59,548 nt of DNA, taken from Sphingobacterium sp. Lineage in GTDB: Bacteria > Bacteroidota > Bacteroidia > Sphingobacteriales > Sphingobacteriaceae. The stretch is from positions 1 through 59,548 of the forward strand of contig JAQZAZ010000015.1 of the NCBI GenBank assembly GCA_029239355.1. Direction: 5' to 3'. The notes below the pieces were generated by a model. It saw only the letters and a list, made by a program, of their open reading frames with translations, ran no database searches and was not told the DNA's origin. The position numbers and the translations under genes were made by a program. This document shows, piece after piece, positions 18,760-28,311 of the stretch; the first letter of the stretch is position 1, and every line of letters starts with the position of its first letter.

Positions 18760-19442
18760 TTGTCGGCAGCAAGGTAATAGCCAAATCCCGGTCTGGTATG
18801 AATCAGTTTATGTTCAAAATTCTTGTCGATTTTTTTTCGTAAAAAATTGATGTAAACTTCAATAGTATTTTGTGTTGTCTGAAACTGATTTTGCCATACC
18901 TCTTCAGCGATACGCTGTTTGGACAAGGTCCGTCCATTGGCCTGCGCCAAAATCAGGAGCAACTGAAATTCTTTCTGCGTCAGGCCGATCTCCTCATTGG
19001 CCCGAAGCACCCGGGCTTCAGTAGGATAAATAACCAAATCATCGATAACCAATGTTGTGGCGCTGTTATTATCGTTGTGCTGATGACGGCGCAAAAGAGA
19101 GTTGATACGCATCAACAATTCATCCAGGACGAAGGGCTTGACCAGGTAATCATCAGCGGCACGCAGAAAAGCTTCTTTTTTGTCGTCGATATCGTCATAG
19201 GCGGAAAGAATGATAATCGGGGTCAGCGCATCAAGGCTTCTTATTTTCTTGCATATTTCCAAACCATTTATCTTGGGGACATTGATGTCTAACAGGTAAA
19301 AACCATATTTCTTTTGATGCTTTTGGGCCAAAAATTCGATGCCATCAAAAGCCTGGTCACAGGAGAATCCCTGACTCAATAAAAAGGATTTAATTTCTGT
19401 AGAAAGAACCTTATCATCTTCCAATAGCAAAATGTCCACCAT
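18756..19442 (-). CDS. OmpR-family response regulator
   Basis: A 228-residue regulator. The receiver domain (1-118) has acidic residues E8/D9/D10, phospho-acceptor D52 (LLDINVP) and the LVKPF lysine. The winged-helix DNA-binding domain (about 130-225) ends in NTIEVYINFLRKKID and HTRPGFGYYL. The ATG at 19442 (MVDILLLEDD) is chosen; the in-frame TTG at 19475 adds residues outside the fold. Its stop overlaps the kinase start (ATGA). It is transcribed divergently from the phospholipase C gene. Confidence 0.93.
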   Translation of the reverse strand: MVDILLLEDDKVLSTEIKSFLLSQGFSCDQAFDGIEFLAQKHQKKYGFYLLDINVPKINGLEICKKIRSLDALTPIIILSAYDDIDDKKEAFLRAADDYLVKPFVLDELLMRINSLLRRHQHNDNNSATTLVIDDLVIYPTEARVLRANEEIGLTQKEFQLLLILAQANGRTLSKQRIAEEVWQNQFQTTQNTIEVYINFLRKKIDKNFEHKLIHTRPGFGYYLAADK

Positions 19443-19532
19443 AATATCGCATTGTCTTTCTGTAAAAATAAGCAAATTTTGCCATCCTTCATCAAACGAT
19501 GCAGGATAGCTCTTCTAGGGTATATAATTTAG

Positions 19533-19550
19533 TAACATAAGATTTACACG
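19533..19550. promoter_or_regulatory. Pho-box-like repeat upstream of phospholipase C
   Basis: TAACA at 19533-19537 and TTACA at 19544-19548 lie exactly 11 bp apart. The same spacing and core occur before pstS. It lies between the divergent response regulator and phospholipase C genes. A two-copy short motif could be chance. Confidence 0.35.
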
Positions 19551-19610
19551 AAGAAATATGAAACAAAAAGAAATCTAAGTAGATTCAAATCGAAATTATA
19601 AATAAATATT

Positions 19611-22124
19611 ATGGAAAGCAGAAGAGAGTTCCTTCGAAAAAGCTTATTATTTTCAGGAGCTGCTGGTATTGCGAGTTTTATGCCAGCCTCAATTCAAAAA
19701 GCCTTTGCAATAGATCCAGCACCGGGGAGCAGTTTTCTTGATGCAGAACACATTGTAATCCTGATGCAGGAAAACCGTTCCTTTGATCATACTTTGGGCA
19801 GTCTCTCCGGTGTTCGGGGTTTTAATGATCCACGCGCTGTACGGCTACCTAATGGCCTCCCTGTTTGGTATCAAACGGACAAGACCGGGAAAGTATTTGC
19901 TCCTTTTCGCTTAAATCTCAAAGAAAGCAAGGTGACTTGGATGGGCTCACTTCCACACAGCAGGGCAAGCCAGGTAGACGCCTACAATCGGGGGAAATAC
20001 GATCAATGGTTGACCGCGAAGCAATCGGGGAATAAACAGTATGCTACTATGCCGCTTACTTTGGGGTATTTCAACCGGGAAGACTTACCTTTTCATTATG
20101 CGCTGGCGGATGCTTTTACCGTATGTGATCAGAATTTCTGTTCGGGCATGACCAGTACAACACCCAACCGTGCGTTCTTTTGGACAGGTAAGATCACCGA
20201 GTTGAAGGATGGTTTGCAGAAGGTTAATATTCGCAATGATGATTTTGGTTATGGTAAAATGACCTGGGAGACCTTTCCTGAGCTGTTGGAAAGGAATGGC
20301 ATAGATTGGCGTTTTTACCAAAATGAGACAAGTTGTGGTGGTGGATTATCGGGCGAAGAGCGGGCTTGGCTTTCCAACTTTGGCTGTAATCTATTGGAAT
20401 TCTTTCAGGCTTATCAGGTTAAATTCAAAGATACCTATGTTGACAACCTCAAGGTGCAGTTACGGGATCTGCCTAGGCAGATTTCTAAACTCGAGGAGCG
20501 GTCACCAGAATCTGAGGAACAGGCTGAAAAGATCCGCATTGATATTCGTAAGAAAAGCGACGCATTGGAGCGGGCTGAGGCTGAGCTGAAGGAATTCAAT
20601 GCCGATAATTACGATAAGCTTCCTGATGTTACCAAATCCTTGTACCAGCGTGCGTTTACAATCAATAGAGGGGACCAAAATTACCGTAAGCTCGAAACTT
20701 TGGTGTTTAGGGAGCAAGGAAAAAAAAGGACATTGGAAGTGCCTAAAGGGGATGTGCTCGATCAGTTCCGAAAAGATGTAAATGCAGGGAAATTGCCAGC
20801 AGTATCCTGGTTGGCTGGTCCCAAAAACTTCTCGGATCATCCCAGCGCACCTTGGTATGGTGCCTGGTACGTATCAGAAGTATTGGATATTCTGACCAAA
20901 AATCCAGAAGTTTGGAAGAAAACCATCTTTATTATTACGTACGATGAGAATGATGGTTATTATGACCATGTAAAACCTTTCCTGGTTCCGGACTTAAAGA
21001 AAAAAGATACGGGGGCCTGTTCAGCAGGGATTGATAGTGAGGTGGAAATGGTGCGGCTGGACAACGAGCTCAAACAGGGGATTCCGAAGAAACAGGCCCG
21101 CGAAGGAGCTGTTGGATTGGGTTTCCGTGTGCCGATGTATATCGCATCACCTTGGTCGCGTGGCGGAAAAGTCTGTTCACAAGTGTTTGACCATACATCT
21201 ACCTTACAGTTTTTAGAGTACTTCTTTAATCATAAATACAATAAAAATATCCAGCTTGACCATATCAGCGCCTGGCGACGAGCGATCTGTGGTGACCTGA
21301 CAGCCACCTTTACACCCTTCATTCATGGGAAGGAAAAACTCCCTTTCTTGGAACGGAATCAATATATTGAAACCATCTATAATGCGCAATTCAAAGATAA
21401 TCCGAGTGAATTTATCGAAATTACCGACCTGGATCAGGTTAAACAGGAGGTATGGGCTCCGAAATTTAACCGTATACAGGAAAAGGGAACCCGTAGATCC
21501 CCAAGCTTACCTTATGGCCATGATGTGGTCGGCTACGTGCAGAATGGGCAATTCAAATTAATAATGCAGGTGGATACGACCCTATTTGGTAAAAAGACAA
21601 GCGGTGTACCTTTTAATGTGTATAGTCCGCTAAGTTATACAGATGAGGAGGGGCAAATTGAAGCTTATCGAAACTGGGATTTCGCAGTCAAAGCGGGTGA
21701 TCGGCTCCACTATCAATGGGATCTTAAGAGGTTTGAGGGGGAAGGATATGCATTTGAGTTGCATGGACCAAATGGCTATTATCGACAGTTTGCTGGGCAA
21801 AAAGATGCGCCAGCAGTATGGGTGGCGGTATCTCCAGAACTTAAACCGCTGACCAAAGCGCCTACGGGTAAGTTACAGTTATCGCTGAAAAATCTTGATA
21901 CAAAAGCTGTTCAGGTGGAGGTCAAAAGCTTGAATTATCAGGATTATAAAACGACAAGAGAAATCAAAGCCGGAGAAGAAATCGTTTTGATTTTAGACGT
22001 TGCTGCGCAGGGAAATTGGTATGATCTGGTAATTCGGGAATTGGGCAATTCAAGTTTTGGATTACAGCTTGCCGGACGATTAGAGACTGGCGTGGAAACC
22101 ACAACTGATCCCTTGTTGGCGTAA
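19611..22124 (+). CDS. Phosphocholine-specific phospholipase C, Tat-exported
   Basis: An 837-residue enzyme of the bacterial non-haemolytic/haemolytic PLC family that splits phosphatidylcholine or sphingomyelin to a lipid and phosphocholine. A twin-arginine signal (SRREFLRK, hydrophobic stretch, cut near residue 33 at KAFA) marks export of a folded protein. The phosphoesterase domain has HIVILMQENRSFDHTLGSL, TSTTPNRAFFWTG, ITYDENDGYYDHV and FDHTSTLQFLE. Two C-terminal beta domains of DUF756 type follow (about 640-825). Genes of this kind are often phosphate-regulated. It stands alone, divergent from the two-component system. Confidence 0.93.
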   Translation: MESRREFLRKSLLFSGAAGIASFMPASIQKAFAIDPAPGSSFLDAEHIVILMQENRSFDHTLGSLSGVRGFNDPRAVRLPNGLPVWYQTDKTGKVFAPFRLNLKESKVTWMGSLPHSRASQVDAYNRGKYDQWLTAKQSGNKQYATMPLTLGYFNREDLPFHYALADAFTVCDQNFCSGMTSTTPNRAFFWTGKITELKDGLQKVNIRNDDFGYGKMTWETFPELLERNGIDWRFYQNETSCGGGLSGEERAWLSNFGCNLLEFFQAYQVKFKDTYVDNLKVQLRDLPRQISKLEERSPESEEQAEKIRIDIRKKSDALERAEAELKEFNADNYDKLPDVTKSLYQRAFTINRGDQNYRKLETLVFREQGKKRTLEVPKGDVLDQFRKDVNAGKLPAVSWLAGPKNFSDHPSAPWYGAWYVSEVLDILTKNPEVWKKTIFIITYDENDGYYDHVKPFLVPDLKKKDTGACSAGIDSEVEMVRLDNELKQGIPKKQAREGAVGLGFRVPMYIASPWSRGGKVCSQVFDHTSTLQFLEYFFNHKYNKNIQLDHISAWRRAICGDLTATFTPFIHGKEKLPFLERNQYIETIYNAQFKDNPSEFIEITDLDQVKQEVWAPKFNRIQEKGTRRSPSLPYGHDVVGYVQNGQFKLIMQVDTTLFGKKTSGVPFNVYSPLSYTDEEGQIEAYRNWDFAVKAGDRLHYQWDLKRFEGEGYAFELHGPNGYYRQFAGQKDAPAVWVAVSPELKPLTKAPTGKLQLSLKNLDTKAVQVEVKSLNYQDYKTTREIKAGEEIVLILDVAAQGNWYDLVIRELGNSSFGLQLAGRLETGVETTTDPLLA

Positions 22125-22129
22125 ATTGA

Positions 22130-22154
22130 CAAGCAAGCAAGCAAGCAAGCAAGC
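22130..22154. repeat. Tetranucleotide microsatellite (AAGC)6
   Basis: Six exact AAGC units (22131-22154) preceded by a further C, six nucleotides after the phospholipase C stop codon. It lies outside the reading frame, so length changes would alter only the 3' untranslated region. Confidence 0.9.
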
Positions 22155-22308
22155 CTGACTTTGCTAAAGGATTATTTGCTGGACTTTGGAAAGTTTTATA
22201 GATGTTCCCGTATTGTATAAGTCATAGCGGGCAGGATTGTCTCAATTTGCGTATTTACAACCTGAAATAGCATTGCATGGCTCAATCTGAGGTAATGTAT
22301 TCATACAT

Positions 22309-22941
22309 TTATAGGGTGATAAATTTGGTTTCTAGAAACTGCGTTTGGATATAATTACGCAGATACCGTTGTGTATCTGTATTGATGATATTGTCTGCTC
22401 CTAAGGGGAATGTGTTGTAAATCAGCGTATGGAGATGAATTCTGCGTTTAGCGATGGCTTCTAAGCTTAAAAGCGTGTGATTGATGCTGCCCAATTTTCC
22501 AGACGTAACAAAAAGTAGGGGATAACCCATTTCCTGAATGTAATCTATGAGTAAGTAATCTTCAGTGAGCGGTACCATTAAACCTCCGGCACCTTCGATC
22601 AATACCACATCATACAGTTGGCTCAACTGGATTGTTGCTTGTCTGATTTTCTCAAAATCGATGTCACGGTTGTCTATACGTGCTGCTAGATGGGGGGAAG
22701 CAGGGTAGCTGAAAATTTCGGGCATAGTCATTTTCCGTTTGTCTTCTTCAGTAAAGGTGATACCCATAAGTTGGCGATGCAGGATAATATCTTCTGAGAC
22801 AGCTGTATTTCCAGTTTGTATCAATTTTTGCGTTATTGTGCGTAGACCAGTGGCATTCCATTGCCTTGCGATAAGTCCGGTTGCGTAACTTTTCCCAATC
22901 CCTGTATCTATGCCAGAGACAAAATAAATATTGTTTTTCAT
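22309..22941 (-). CDS. bioD: Dethiobiotin synthase
   Basis: A 210-residue ATP-dependent carboxylase that closes the ureido ring of dethiobiotin from 7,8-diaminopelargonate and CO2. The P-loop GIDTGIGKS lies at residues 10-18, and the EGAGGLMVPL motif around 116-125 is typical. It is the last gene of the biotin operon, after a 159-nt gap from bioC, so it may also have an internal promoter. Confidence 0.93.
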   Translation of the reverse strand: MKNNIYFVSGIDTGIGKSYATGLIARQWNATGLRTITQKLIQTGNTAVSEDIILHRQLMGITFTEEDKRKMTMPEIFSYPASPHLAARIDNRDIDFEKIRQATIQLSQLYDVVLIEGAGGLMVPLTEDYLLIDYIQEMGYPLLFVTSGKLGSINHTLLSLEAIAKRRIHLHTLIYNTFPLGADNIINTDTQRYLRNYIQTQFLETKFITL

Positions 22942-23100
22942 TTCTTTATGTATTTGTTGCTTACCTGATTAATTGTACAGCCTTAATTTACGAAGCTGTA
23001 GCACAGACCCGCTGACCTTCAGGTTGTTCGTGTACAGACTTCTGTATTTAGGCTTTGCTCTAGCATCGTTTTACTTCGTATGGAATGATGGAGTGAATGT

Positions 23101-23889
23101 TCAAATTATTTTTTGTTTTGTGATCCTTCTTTTCTTCGCGATGATATAGACAGGATGATAAGTGAGTGATACCTGCGTTCCCACAGCATAGCGCGCTGTA
23201 TATACAGTACAATAGGCCTGAAGTTTACCTTTTGTCCAGCTTTGGCTTTTTATACCTGTTACTCCAGTTTGTTTCAGATGCCTGAGTACCTGTAATGGAG
23301 TGTCAAAGTATAGTCTTATCAACTCTTCCGCTGCGAAAAGAATTTCATAGTCCAATGCCAACAGCGCTGCAACAAGGCTTGATTTCGAACTGTAGGTTAA
23401 TCCCACTTGGGCCGTAGTGCTAATTTCACACATATTTTCTTCACCAAAGGTGCTAAATGCCAGGATACCATCTGCATGGAGCAAAGTATGGCAGCGCGCA
23501 AAGAAAGCAGCGGGATTTTCAAACCATTGGATGGTGGAGCAGGACGTAATAAGATCCAATTGTTCGGGTAGGGGGTAGGTTTCGGCGTCGCCACAGATAA
23601 AGCTGCATTGGACCGAACGATGCTGCGACCTATCCATAGCCATCACTTCGGTTATCATTTCTAGGCTGATGTCATTGAGGAATAGCTGTTTTGGTAAGAG
23701 ACGCTGAAGCAATAAGCGGGAGAGAAGTCCCGTTCCACAACCTATTTCCAAAACCTTTTCTGCTCGTATAGGGATCGCTCCTTGCAGCAGGATAATCATT
23801 TTTTCGGCAACTTGACGTTGCACAATAGCTGCCGACTGATAGCTCGATGCGGCTTTGGAAAAGCGCGATATGATCCGTTGTTTGTCCAT
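23101..23889 (-). CDS. bioC: Malonyl-ACP O-methyltransferase
   Basis: A 262-residue SAM-dependent methyltransferase that caps malonyl-ACP so fatty-acid synthesis can build the pimeloyl chain. Motif I is VLEIGCGTG (46-54), followed by LFLNDISLEMI and DLITSCSTIQWF. The ATG at 23889 gives MDKQRIISRFSKAASSY, the standard BioC start; the frame extends upstream to 24039, but that part overlaps bioG and does not match. It begins 13 nt after bioG. Confidence 0.92.
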   Translation of the reverse strand: MDKQRIISRFSKAASSYQSAAIVQRQVAEKMIILLQGAIPIRAEKVLEIGCGTGLLSRLLLQRLLPKQLFLNDISLEMITEVMAMDRSQHRSVQCSFICGDAETYPLPEQLDLITSCSTIQWFENPAAFFARCHTLLHADGILAFSTFGEENMCEISTTAQVGLTYSSKSSLVAALLALDYEILFAAEELIRLYFDTPLQVLRHLKQTGVTGIKSQSWTKGKLQAYCTVYTARYAVGTQVSLTYHPVYIIAKKRRITKQKII

Positions 23890-23902
23890 AGCTATGCTTA
23901 TT

Positions 23903-24607
23903 TTAAATCTCCTGCAAGAGTGCTTTAAATAATTTTTCAGCATAATGGCCTGCATCGAAAAACGTGTGAGGTGTATGTCCCCATGCACGACGTTGATTTT
24001 CTGGAATGAAGATTCGGTCCTGCCTTCCGATGTAGGCATGATCCCATTGCAGCGCAGTAACGGAACTTTCAGTTACCTGTTTTTCAATTGCGAACAGCTC
24101 CTTTCGAAGACTTTCGATATTCCGTTTGGGTACGTTGGCAAGAAAACATTGCAATAGTTCGCTTGAACCACACATCCTTAGCCGGAATTTATAAAGAGTT
24201 TCCTCGCTCAACCTGTCTAGGGTTCCTCTGAATAATTGGGTTGGAATGCCCTTCTCGTCGTTAATTGGAAATGGGGTACCATTGATAGCGGTGCAAGTAC
24301 GAAGCGGATAACTTTTGCTCTGCAGCCCTGGTAATACTTGGGAGGCGGCCCACACTCCGAAAGACCATGCAAAAACCCGAATTTCGTCATAGCCCTTGAG
24401 CAGGCTTTCGTCTATTGCCAAGGAATAGTATTCATAGGCAACGATGAGGTCCCAGTCGGATTGGGCATATGTTAGGAAAGGCTGTTGATCCATTCCCCAG
24501 CCCGCGAAAAATAAAATAAGCTTTTTGTTGGATGTTACAGAATGATTCAGCAGCGAATTGCTGAGGTGCGCGACATGGGGCACAGGCATAATTTTTTCGA
24601 GTTTCAT
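23903..24607 (-). CDS. bioG: Pimeloyl-ACP methyl ester esterase, BioG type
   Basis: A 234-residue alpha/beta-hydrolase of the BioG (DUF452) family, which removes the methyl cap from pimeloyl-ACP methyl ester and ends chain building. Visible features are LFFAGWGMD (32-40), the nucleophile S82 in FAWSFGVWAA, and a C-terminal His in FDAGHYAEKLF. It overlaps bioF by 4 bp (ATGA) and is followed at once by bioC. In this operon it takes the place of BioH. The call rests on the motifs and the position. Confidence 0.9.
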   Translation of the reverse strand: MKLEKIMPVPHVAHLSNSLLNHSVTSNKKLILFFAGWGMDQQPFLTYAQSDWDLIVAYEYYSLAIDESLLKGYDEIRVFAWSFGVWAASQVLPGLQSKSYPLRTCTAINGTPFPINDEKGIPTQLFRGTLDRLSEETLYKFRLRMCGSSELLQCFLANVPKRNIESLRKELFAIEKQVTESSVTALQWDHAYIGRQDRIFIPENQRRAWGHTPHTFFDAGHYAEKLFKALLQEI

Positions 24608-25761
24608 AAGTGTGCTGCAAGTTGATGGATGAGTGATGTTGTTATATTAGCCGTTAATGAGATGCGTATTCTCGCGGTTCCTTCTGGTACGGTAGGTGGA
24701 CGGACAGGGAGCACATAAAATCCGTTCCGCTGCAATTCTTCAGCTTTCAATACCGCTGCCTTGCTATCACCGATAATAAGGGGCAGAATATGACTCTCCG
24801 AACGACAGTCATAGCCTTTTGCAACGATCTGTTTTTTGAGTAAGGTGCTATTTTTGTGTAATTGCTGACGTTGATCCGCGAAACCATCCAAGCGTTCCAG
24901 AATAAATAAACTCCACATCAGGTTGATTGGCGGGAGAGCTGTTGTAAACAGTAAGGTTCGCATTTTATTGATCAGGTAATCCCGAATAGGCTGGCTGCAG
25001 ACCAGATAACCGCCCATGGAAGCCAGCGCCTTTCCAAAGGTCCCGGTCAGGAAATCAATTTCAGCTTTGCATCCTTGTTCTTCGGCGCAACCAAGCCCTT
25101 TTATGCCGCGCACCCCTATGGCATGAGCCTCATCCACATACAGGAGAATATTGCGATAGTGATATTTGAGGCGAATTAGGTACCTGAGGTCTGTGCAGTC
25201 GCCATCCATGCTGAAAATGCTTTCGGTGACGATAATGATGCGTTCAAAGCGGGAAGCATACTTCGCTAATAATTCTTCAAGATGTGCATAATCGCCATGA
25301 CGATACCGAAAATGCTGAGCCGCCGAAAGCCGGATGCCATCAATGAGGCTGGCATGGACCCATTTGTCGGCCAAAATTAGGGTGCGCACATTACTAATCG
25401 CAGGAAGTATTCCCATATTCATGTGGTAACCGCTGTTAAAAACCAGTGCGCTTTCGGTGCCAAACATATGGCTAAGCAGTGCCTCTAGCTGTGCGTACAG
25501 TACATGATTTCCTGTGAGCAAGCGTGAAGATGAAGCACTGAAAATTGCATTGTCTCTGCTCATCGAACGTAGGAATTCTTCATGTAATGCAGTATTCCTA
25601 GCTAGACCAAGGTAATCGTTTGAGGAGAAGTTATAGCCGCTTTTCTCTTCTTGTTGTATCATGTTTCCCTGTTGTGTAATTAGGTGGAGCGCCCGGCTAT
25701 TTCCTTGTTTTTCGAGTTCTAGAAGCTCATTTGAAATGGTATGCAGGAGATTGTTTTCCAT
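24604..25761 (-). CDS. bioF: 8-amino-7-oxononanoate synthase
   Basis: A 385-residue PLP enzyme that condenses pimeloyl-ACP (or CoA) with alanine. The PLP lysine is K244 in TGTFGKALASMGGY, the ring-binding Asp lies in LLYVDEAHAIGVRG, and NDYLGLA near residue 48 is the family's N-terminal signature. It shares one base with the end of bioA (TAATG) and overlaps bioG by four, so translation is coupled across the operon. Confidence 0.95.
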   Translation of the reverse strand: MENNLLHTISNELLELEKQGNSRALHLITQQGNMIQQEEKSGYNFSSNDYLGLARNTALHEEFLRSMSRDNAIFSASSSRLLTGNHVLYAQLEALLSHMFGTESALVFNSGYHMNMGILPAISNVRTLILADKWVHASLIDGIRLSAAQHFRYRHGDYAHLEELLAKYASRFERIIIVTESIFSMDGDCTDLRYLIRLKYHYRNILLYVDEAHAIGVRGIKGLGCAEEQGCKAEIDFLTGTFGKALASMGGYLVCSQPIRDYLINKMRTLLFTTALPPINLMWSLFILERLDGFADQRQQLHKNSTLLKKQIVAKGYDCRSESHILPLIIGDSKAAVLKAEELQRNGFYVLPVRPPTVPEGTARIRISLTANITTSLIHQLAAHL

Positions 25762-27047
25762 TATTTGATTTCTTTGACGACCCGGAGCAAAGCCTGTGTT
25801 AATCTGTTTAGCTCTTCGGTGCTGATAATAAAGGGGGGCATGATATAGACTAGCTTACCAAAAGGCCTTACCCAGACACCTTCTTCAATAAATCGTTGTT
25901 GTATGTTGGCCATAGCTACAGCTTTCTTCATTTCAATGACAGCAATGGCACCCAGAACCCGGACATTTTCTACCTGTGGAAAGTGTTTTGCAGGTATAAG
26001 CGATCGTGTCAACTGCCCTTCGATGGATTTAATCTTTGTTTTCCAGTCTGTAGACAATAATAATTTGATCGACGCAAGGGCAACGGCACAGGCTAGGGGA
26101 TTTGCCATAAAAGTAGGGCCGTGCATAAATGTTCCGGGGCTACCATTGGAAATCGTTTCTGCTATGGCCGTGCTGGTAATGACGGCCGATAAAGTCATGT
26201 ATCCACCTGTCAATGCCTTTCCGATGCAGAGGATATCCGGTTCCACAGCTGCATGTTCGCAGGCAAATAGCTTACCAGTGCGACCGAATCCCGTTGCAAT
26301 TTCATCAACAAGCAGCAGGATGTTATTTTCCTTACAAAGTTGAGCTGCCCGGCGTAGGTATTCGGGATGATAAAAGCGCATGCCACCGGCACCCTGAACA
26401 ATGGGCTCGAGGATCAGACCTGCGAGTTCATCCTCATGGGTACTGATCAGTTGTGCCAGTGGCGCAATGTCGTTTTCGTCCCATGTTTCATCGAATCCAA
26501 TCTGGGGTGCCTCAACAAAGTAACGTAACGGCAAGGTGTTGCCAAAAATGCGATGCATTCCTGTTATCGGATCACATACAGACATCGCATTCCAGGTATC
26601 ACCATGATAGCCTGAGCGAATGGTAACAAAGTTGGTTTTATTGATCCTGTTTTGTGCCGCCCAGTACTGTACGGCCATCTTGAGTGCCGCTTCTACCGCA
26701 ACGGAACCGGAATCGGTATAAAATATTTTGTTGAGCGACGGTGGTGTGATGTCAATGAGTATTTTACCCAGGGCAATTGCCGGTTCGTGTGTCAATCCGC
26801 CAAACATTACATGCGACATGCTGCTGATCTGCTCAGTTACCGCAGCATTTAACACAGGGTGGTTATAACCATGGATGGTACACCACCAGGACGACATACC
26901 ATCGATAAGCTGCTGTCCATTTTCCAGCTCGATCATGCAGCCTTCGGCCCGGCGAACCTTGTAGGCAGGCAGTGGATCCGTGATATTGGTATAAGGATGC
27001 CATAAATGGTTTCTGTCGAATTCGTCCGTAGCGTGCTGTTGTGTCAT
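25761..27047 (-). CDS. bioA: Adenosylmethionine-8-amino-7-oxononanoate aminotransferase
   Basis: A 428-residue class III aminotransferase that converts KAPA to DAPA with SAM as amino donor. It begins with the BioA-typical [14 protein letters not shown], has the [15 protein letters not shown] substrate segment, [11 protein letters not shown] and the PLP lysine K277 in [11 protein letters not shown]. It lies 42 nt after bioB and touches bioF. Confidence 0.95.
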   Translation of the reverse strand: MTQQHATDEFDRNHLWHPYTNITDPLPAYKVRRAEGCMIELENGQQLIDGMSSWWCTIHGYNHPVLNAAVTEQISSMSHVMFGGLTHEPAIALGKILIDITPPSLNKIFYTDSGSVAVEAALKMAVQYWAAQNRINKTNFVTIRSGYHGDTWNAMSVCDPITGMHRIFGNTLPLRYFVEAPQIGFDETWDENDIAPLAQLISTHEDELAGLILEPIVQGAGGMRFYHPEYLRRAAQLCKENNILLLVDEIATGFGRTGKLFACEHAAVEPDILCIGKALTGGYMTLSAVITSTAIAETISNGSPGTFMHGPTFMANPLACAVALASIKLLLSTDWKTKIKSIEGQLTRSLIPAKHFPQVENVRVLGAIAVIEMKKAVAMANIQQRFIEEGVWVRPFGKLVYIMPPFIISTEELNRLTQALLRVVKEIK

Positions 27048-27089
27048 GCTAGCATTTTTGATTATAAAAACTGATTTTTTGTATGTGCT

Positions 27090-28169
27090 TTACTTCTCCT
27101 GTTGTTTGGCTAGGTTGCGTTCAATCCTGTGGTCGGGGCGTGACCACTGTGGTCGCTCACCCAGTGCATGATATTGGGTTACATCTGTTGGGATCGTGTG
27201 GGGTTGACTTTTCTTTTCAAAGGGTTGTTGGGGTATCAGCCCAAGTATTTTGAACATATCCATATCCTCGTTTACATCCGGATTGGGCGTTGTGAGTAAC
27301 TTGTCGCCCGCAAAAATAGAATTGGCACCTGCAAAAAAACATAGCGCCTGTCCCTCGCGGCTCATATTGCTACGACCTGCAGAGAGGCGAACCTGAGTCT
27401 GCGGTAATAAAACGCGTGCGGTAGCAACCATTCGTACCATTTCCCAGATGGATATCTTTTCCATTGCTTCCATAGGAGTGCCCGTTACCGGGACGAGCGC
27501 ATTAATCGGTACTGATTCCGGTTGGGGAACAAGCGAGGCAAGTGTAATCAGCATATCTGCACGGTTGGCTATGCTTTCGCCCATGCCAATAATGCCGCCA
27601 CTGCATACCGTAATGTTGGTCTTGCGTACATTTTCGATGGTTTGCAAACGGTCATTATAGCTTCTGGTGGAGATGATTTCTTCATAATAGTCAGCAGAAG
27701 AGTCCAGGTTGTGGTTATAGGCATAGAGTCCTGCCTCCGATAGACGTTGTGCTTGATTTTCGGTCAACATACCCAAGGTGCAGCACACCTCCATATCAAG
27801 CCTGTTCAAGGTGCGGACCATGTCCAGTACTTGTTCAAACTCAGGGCCATCTTTGACATTTCGCCATGCGGCACCCATACATATCCGCGAACTGCCATTG
27901 GCTTTGGCAGCCAAGGCTCGGTTTTTGACCTGTTCCACGCTCATCAGTCGCTCCGCCTTGACGTTAGTGTGGTAACGTGCTGCCTGTGGGCAATAAGCAC
28001 AATCTTCGGGGCATCCGCCTGTTTTAATGGAAATCAAGGTGGACACCTGTACTTTATTGGGATCGTGGTAGCTTCGGTGAATTGTCGCTGCTTCATACAG
28101 TAACTCCATAATCGGTTTGTTATATAAAGCAACAACTTCCGCTTGTGTCCATTTCTTTTTTGTGTTCAT
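27090..28169 (-). CDS. bioB: Biotin synthase
   Basis: A 359-residue radical-SAM enzyme that inserts sulfur into dethiobiotin. The SAM-cluster cysteines are C53, C57 and C60 (GGCPEDCAYCPQAARY). YNHNLDSS, and SAGRSNM in the C-terminal half with the arginine that binds the 2Fe-2S cluster, are present. It is the first gene of the minus-strand operon bioB-A-F-G-C-D. Its promoter must lie in the 142-nt gap to the divergent MocR-type regulator. Confidence 0.95.
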   Translation of the reverse strand: MNTKKKWTQAEVVALYNKPIMELLYEAATIHRSYHDPNKVQVSTLISIKTGGCPEDCAYCPQAARYHTNVKAERLMSVEQVKNRALAAKANGSSRICMGAAWRNVKDGPEFEQVLDMVRTLNRLDMEVCCTLGMLTENQAQRLSEAGLYAYNHNLDSSADYYEEIISTRSYNDRLQTIENVRKTNITVCSGGIIGMGESIANRADMLITLASLVPQPESVPINALVPVTGTPMEAMEKISIWEMVRMVATARVLLPQTQVRLSAGRSNMSREGQALCFFAGANSIFAGDKLLTTPNPDVNEDMDMFKILGLIPQQPFEKKSQPHTIPTDVTQYHALGERPQWSRPDHRIERNLAKQQEK

Positions 28170-28260
28170 GTTTTATGTTTTTGTCATCTGTAAATCAGTT
28201 GTTTGTAGTGCTGTTTTTGTCTGAATTTTGAATTTCTGTATATGTATTTTTCCAGATGAA

Positions 28261-28292
28261 TTGCAAAGATTAAAGTTTAAATCTTAATTTTG
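28261..28292 (+). promoter_or_regulatory. Promoter of the MocR-type gene
   Basis: TTG at 28261-28263, 21 nt, then TAATTTTG at 28285-28292 matches the Bacteroidota -33/-7 consensus TTG-N19-21-TAnnTTTG. The start codon follows about 20 nt later. Confidence 0.65.
28268..28283. promoter_or_regulatory. Candidate operator between bioB and the MocR-type gene
   Basis: Imperfect palindrome GATTAAAGTTTAAATC (six of eight positions pair), set exactly between the -33 and -7 elements of the regulator promoter. A protein bound here would block that promoter and could affect the divergent bioB promoter. Confidence 0.4.
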
Positions 28293-28311
28293 GTAGTCCG
28301 AAATAAACATA

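Noticed and set aside
22130..22154. Phase-variable control of phospholipase C translation
   Set aside because: The AAGC repeat is after the stop codon, so slippage cannot shift the reading frame of the enzyme.
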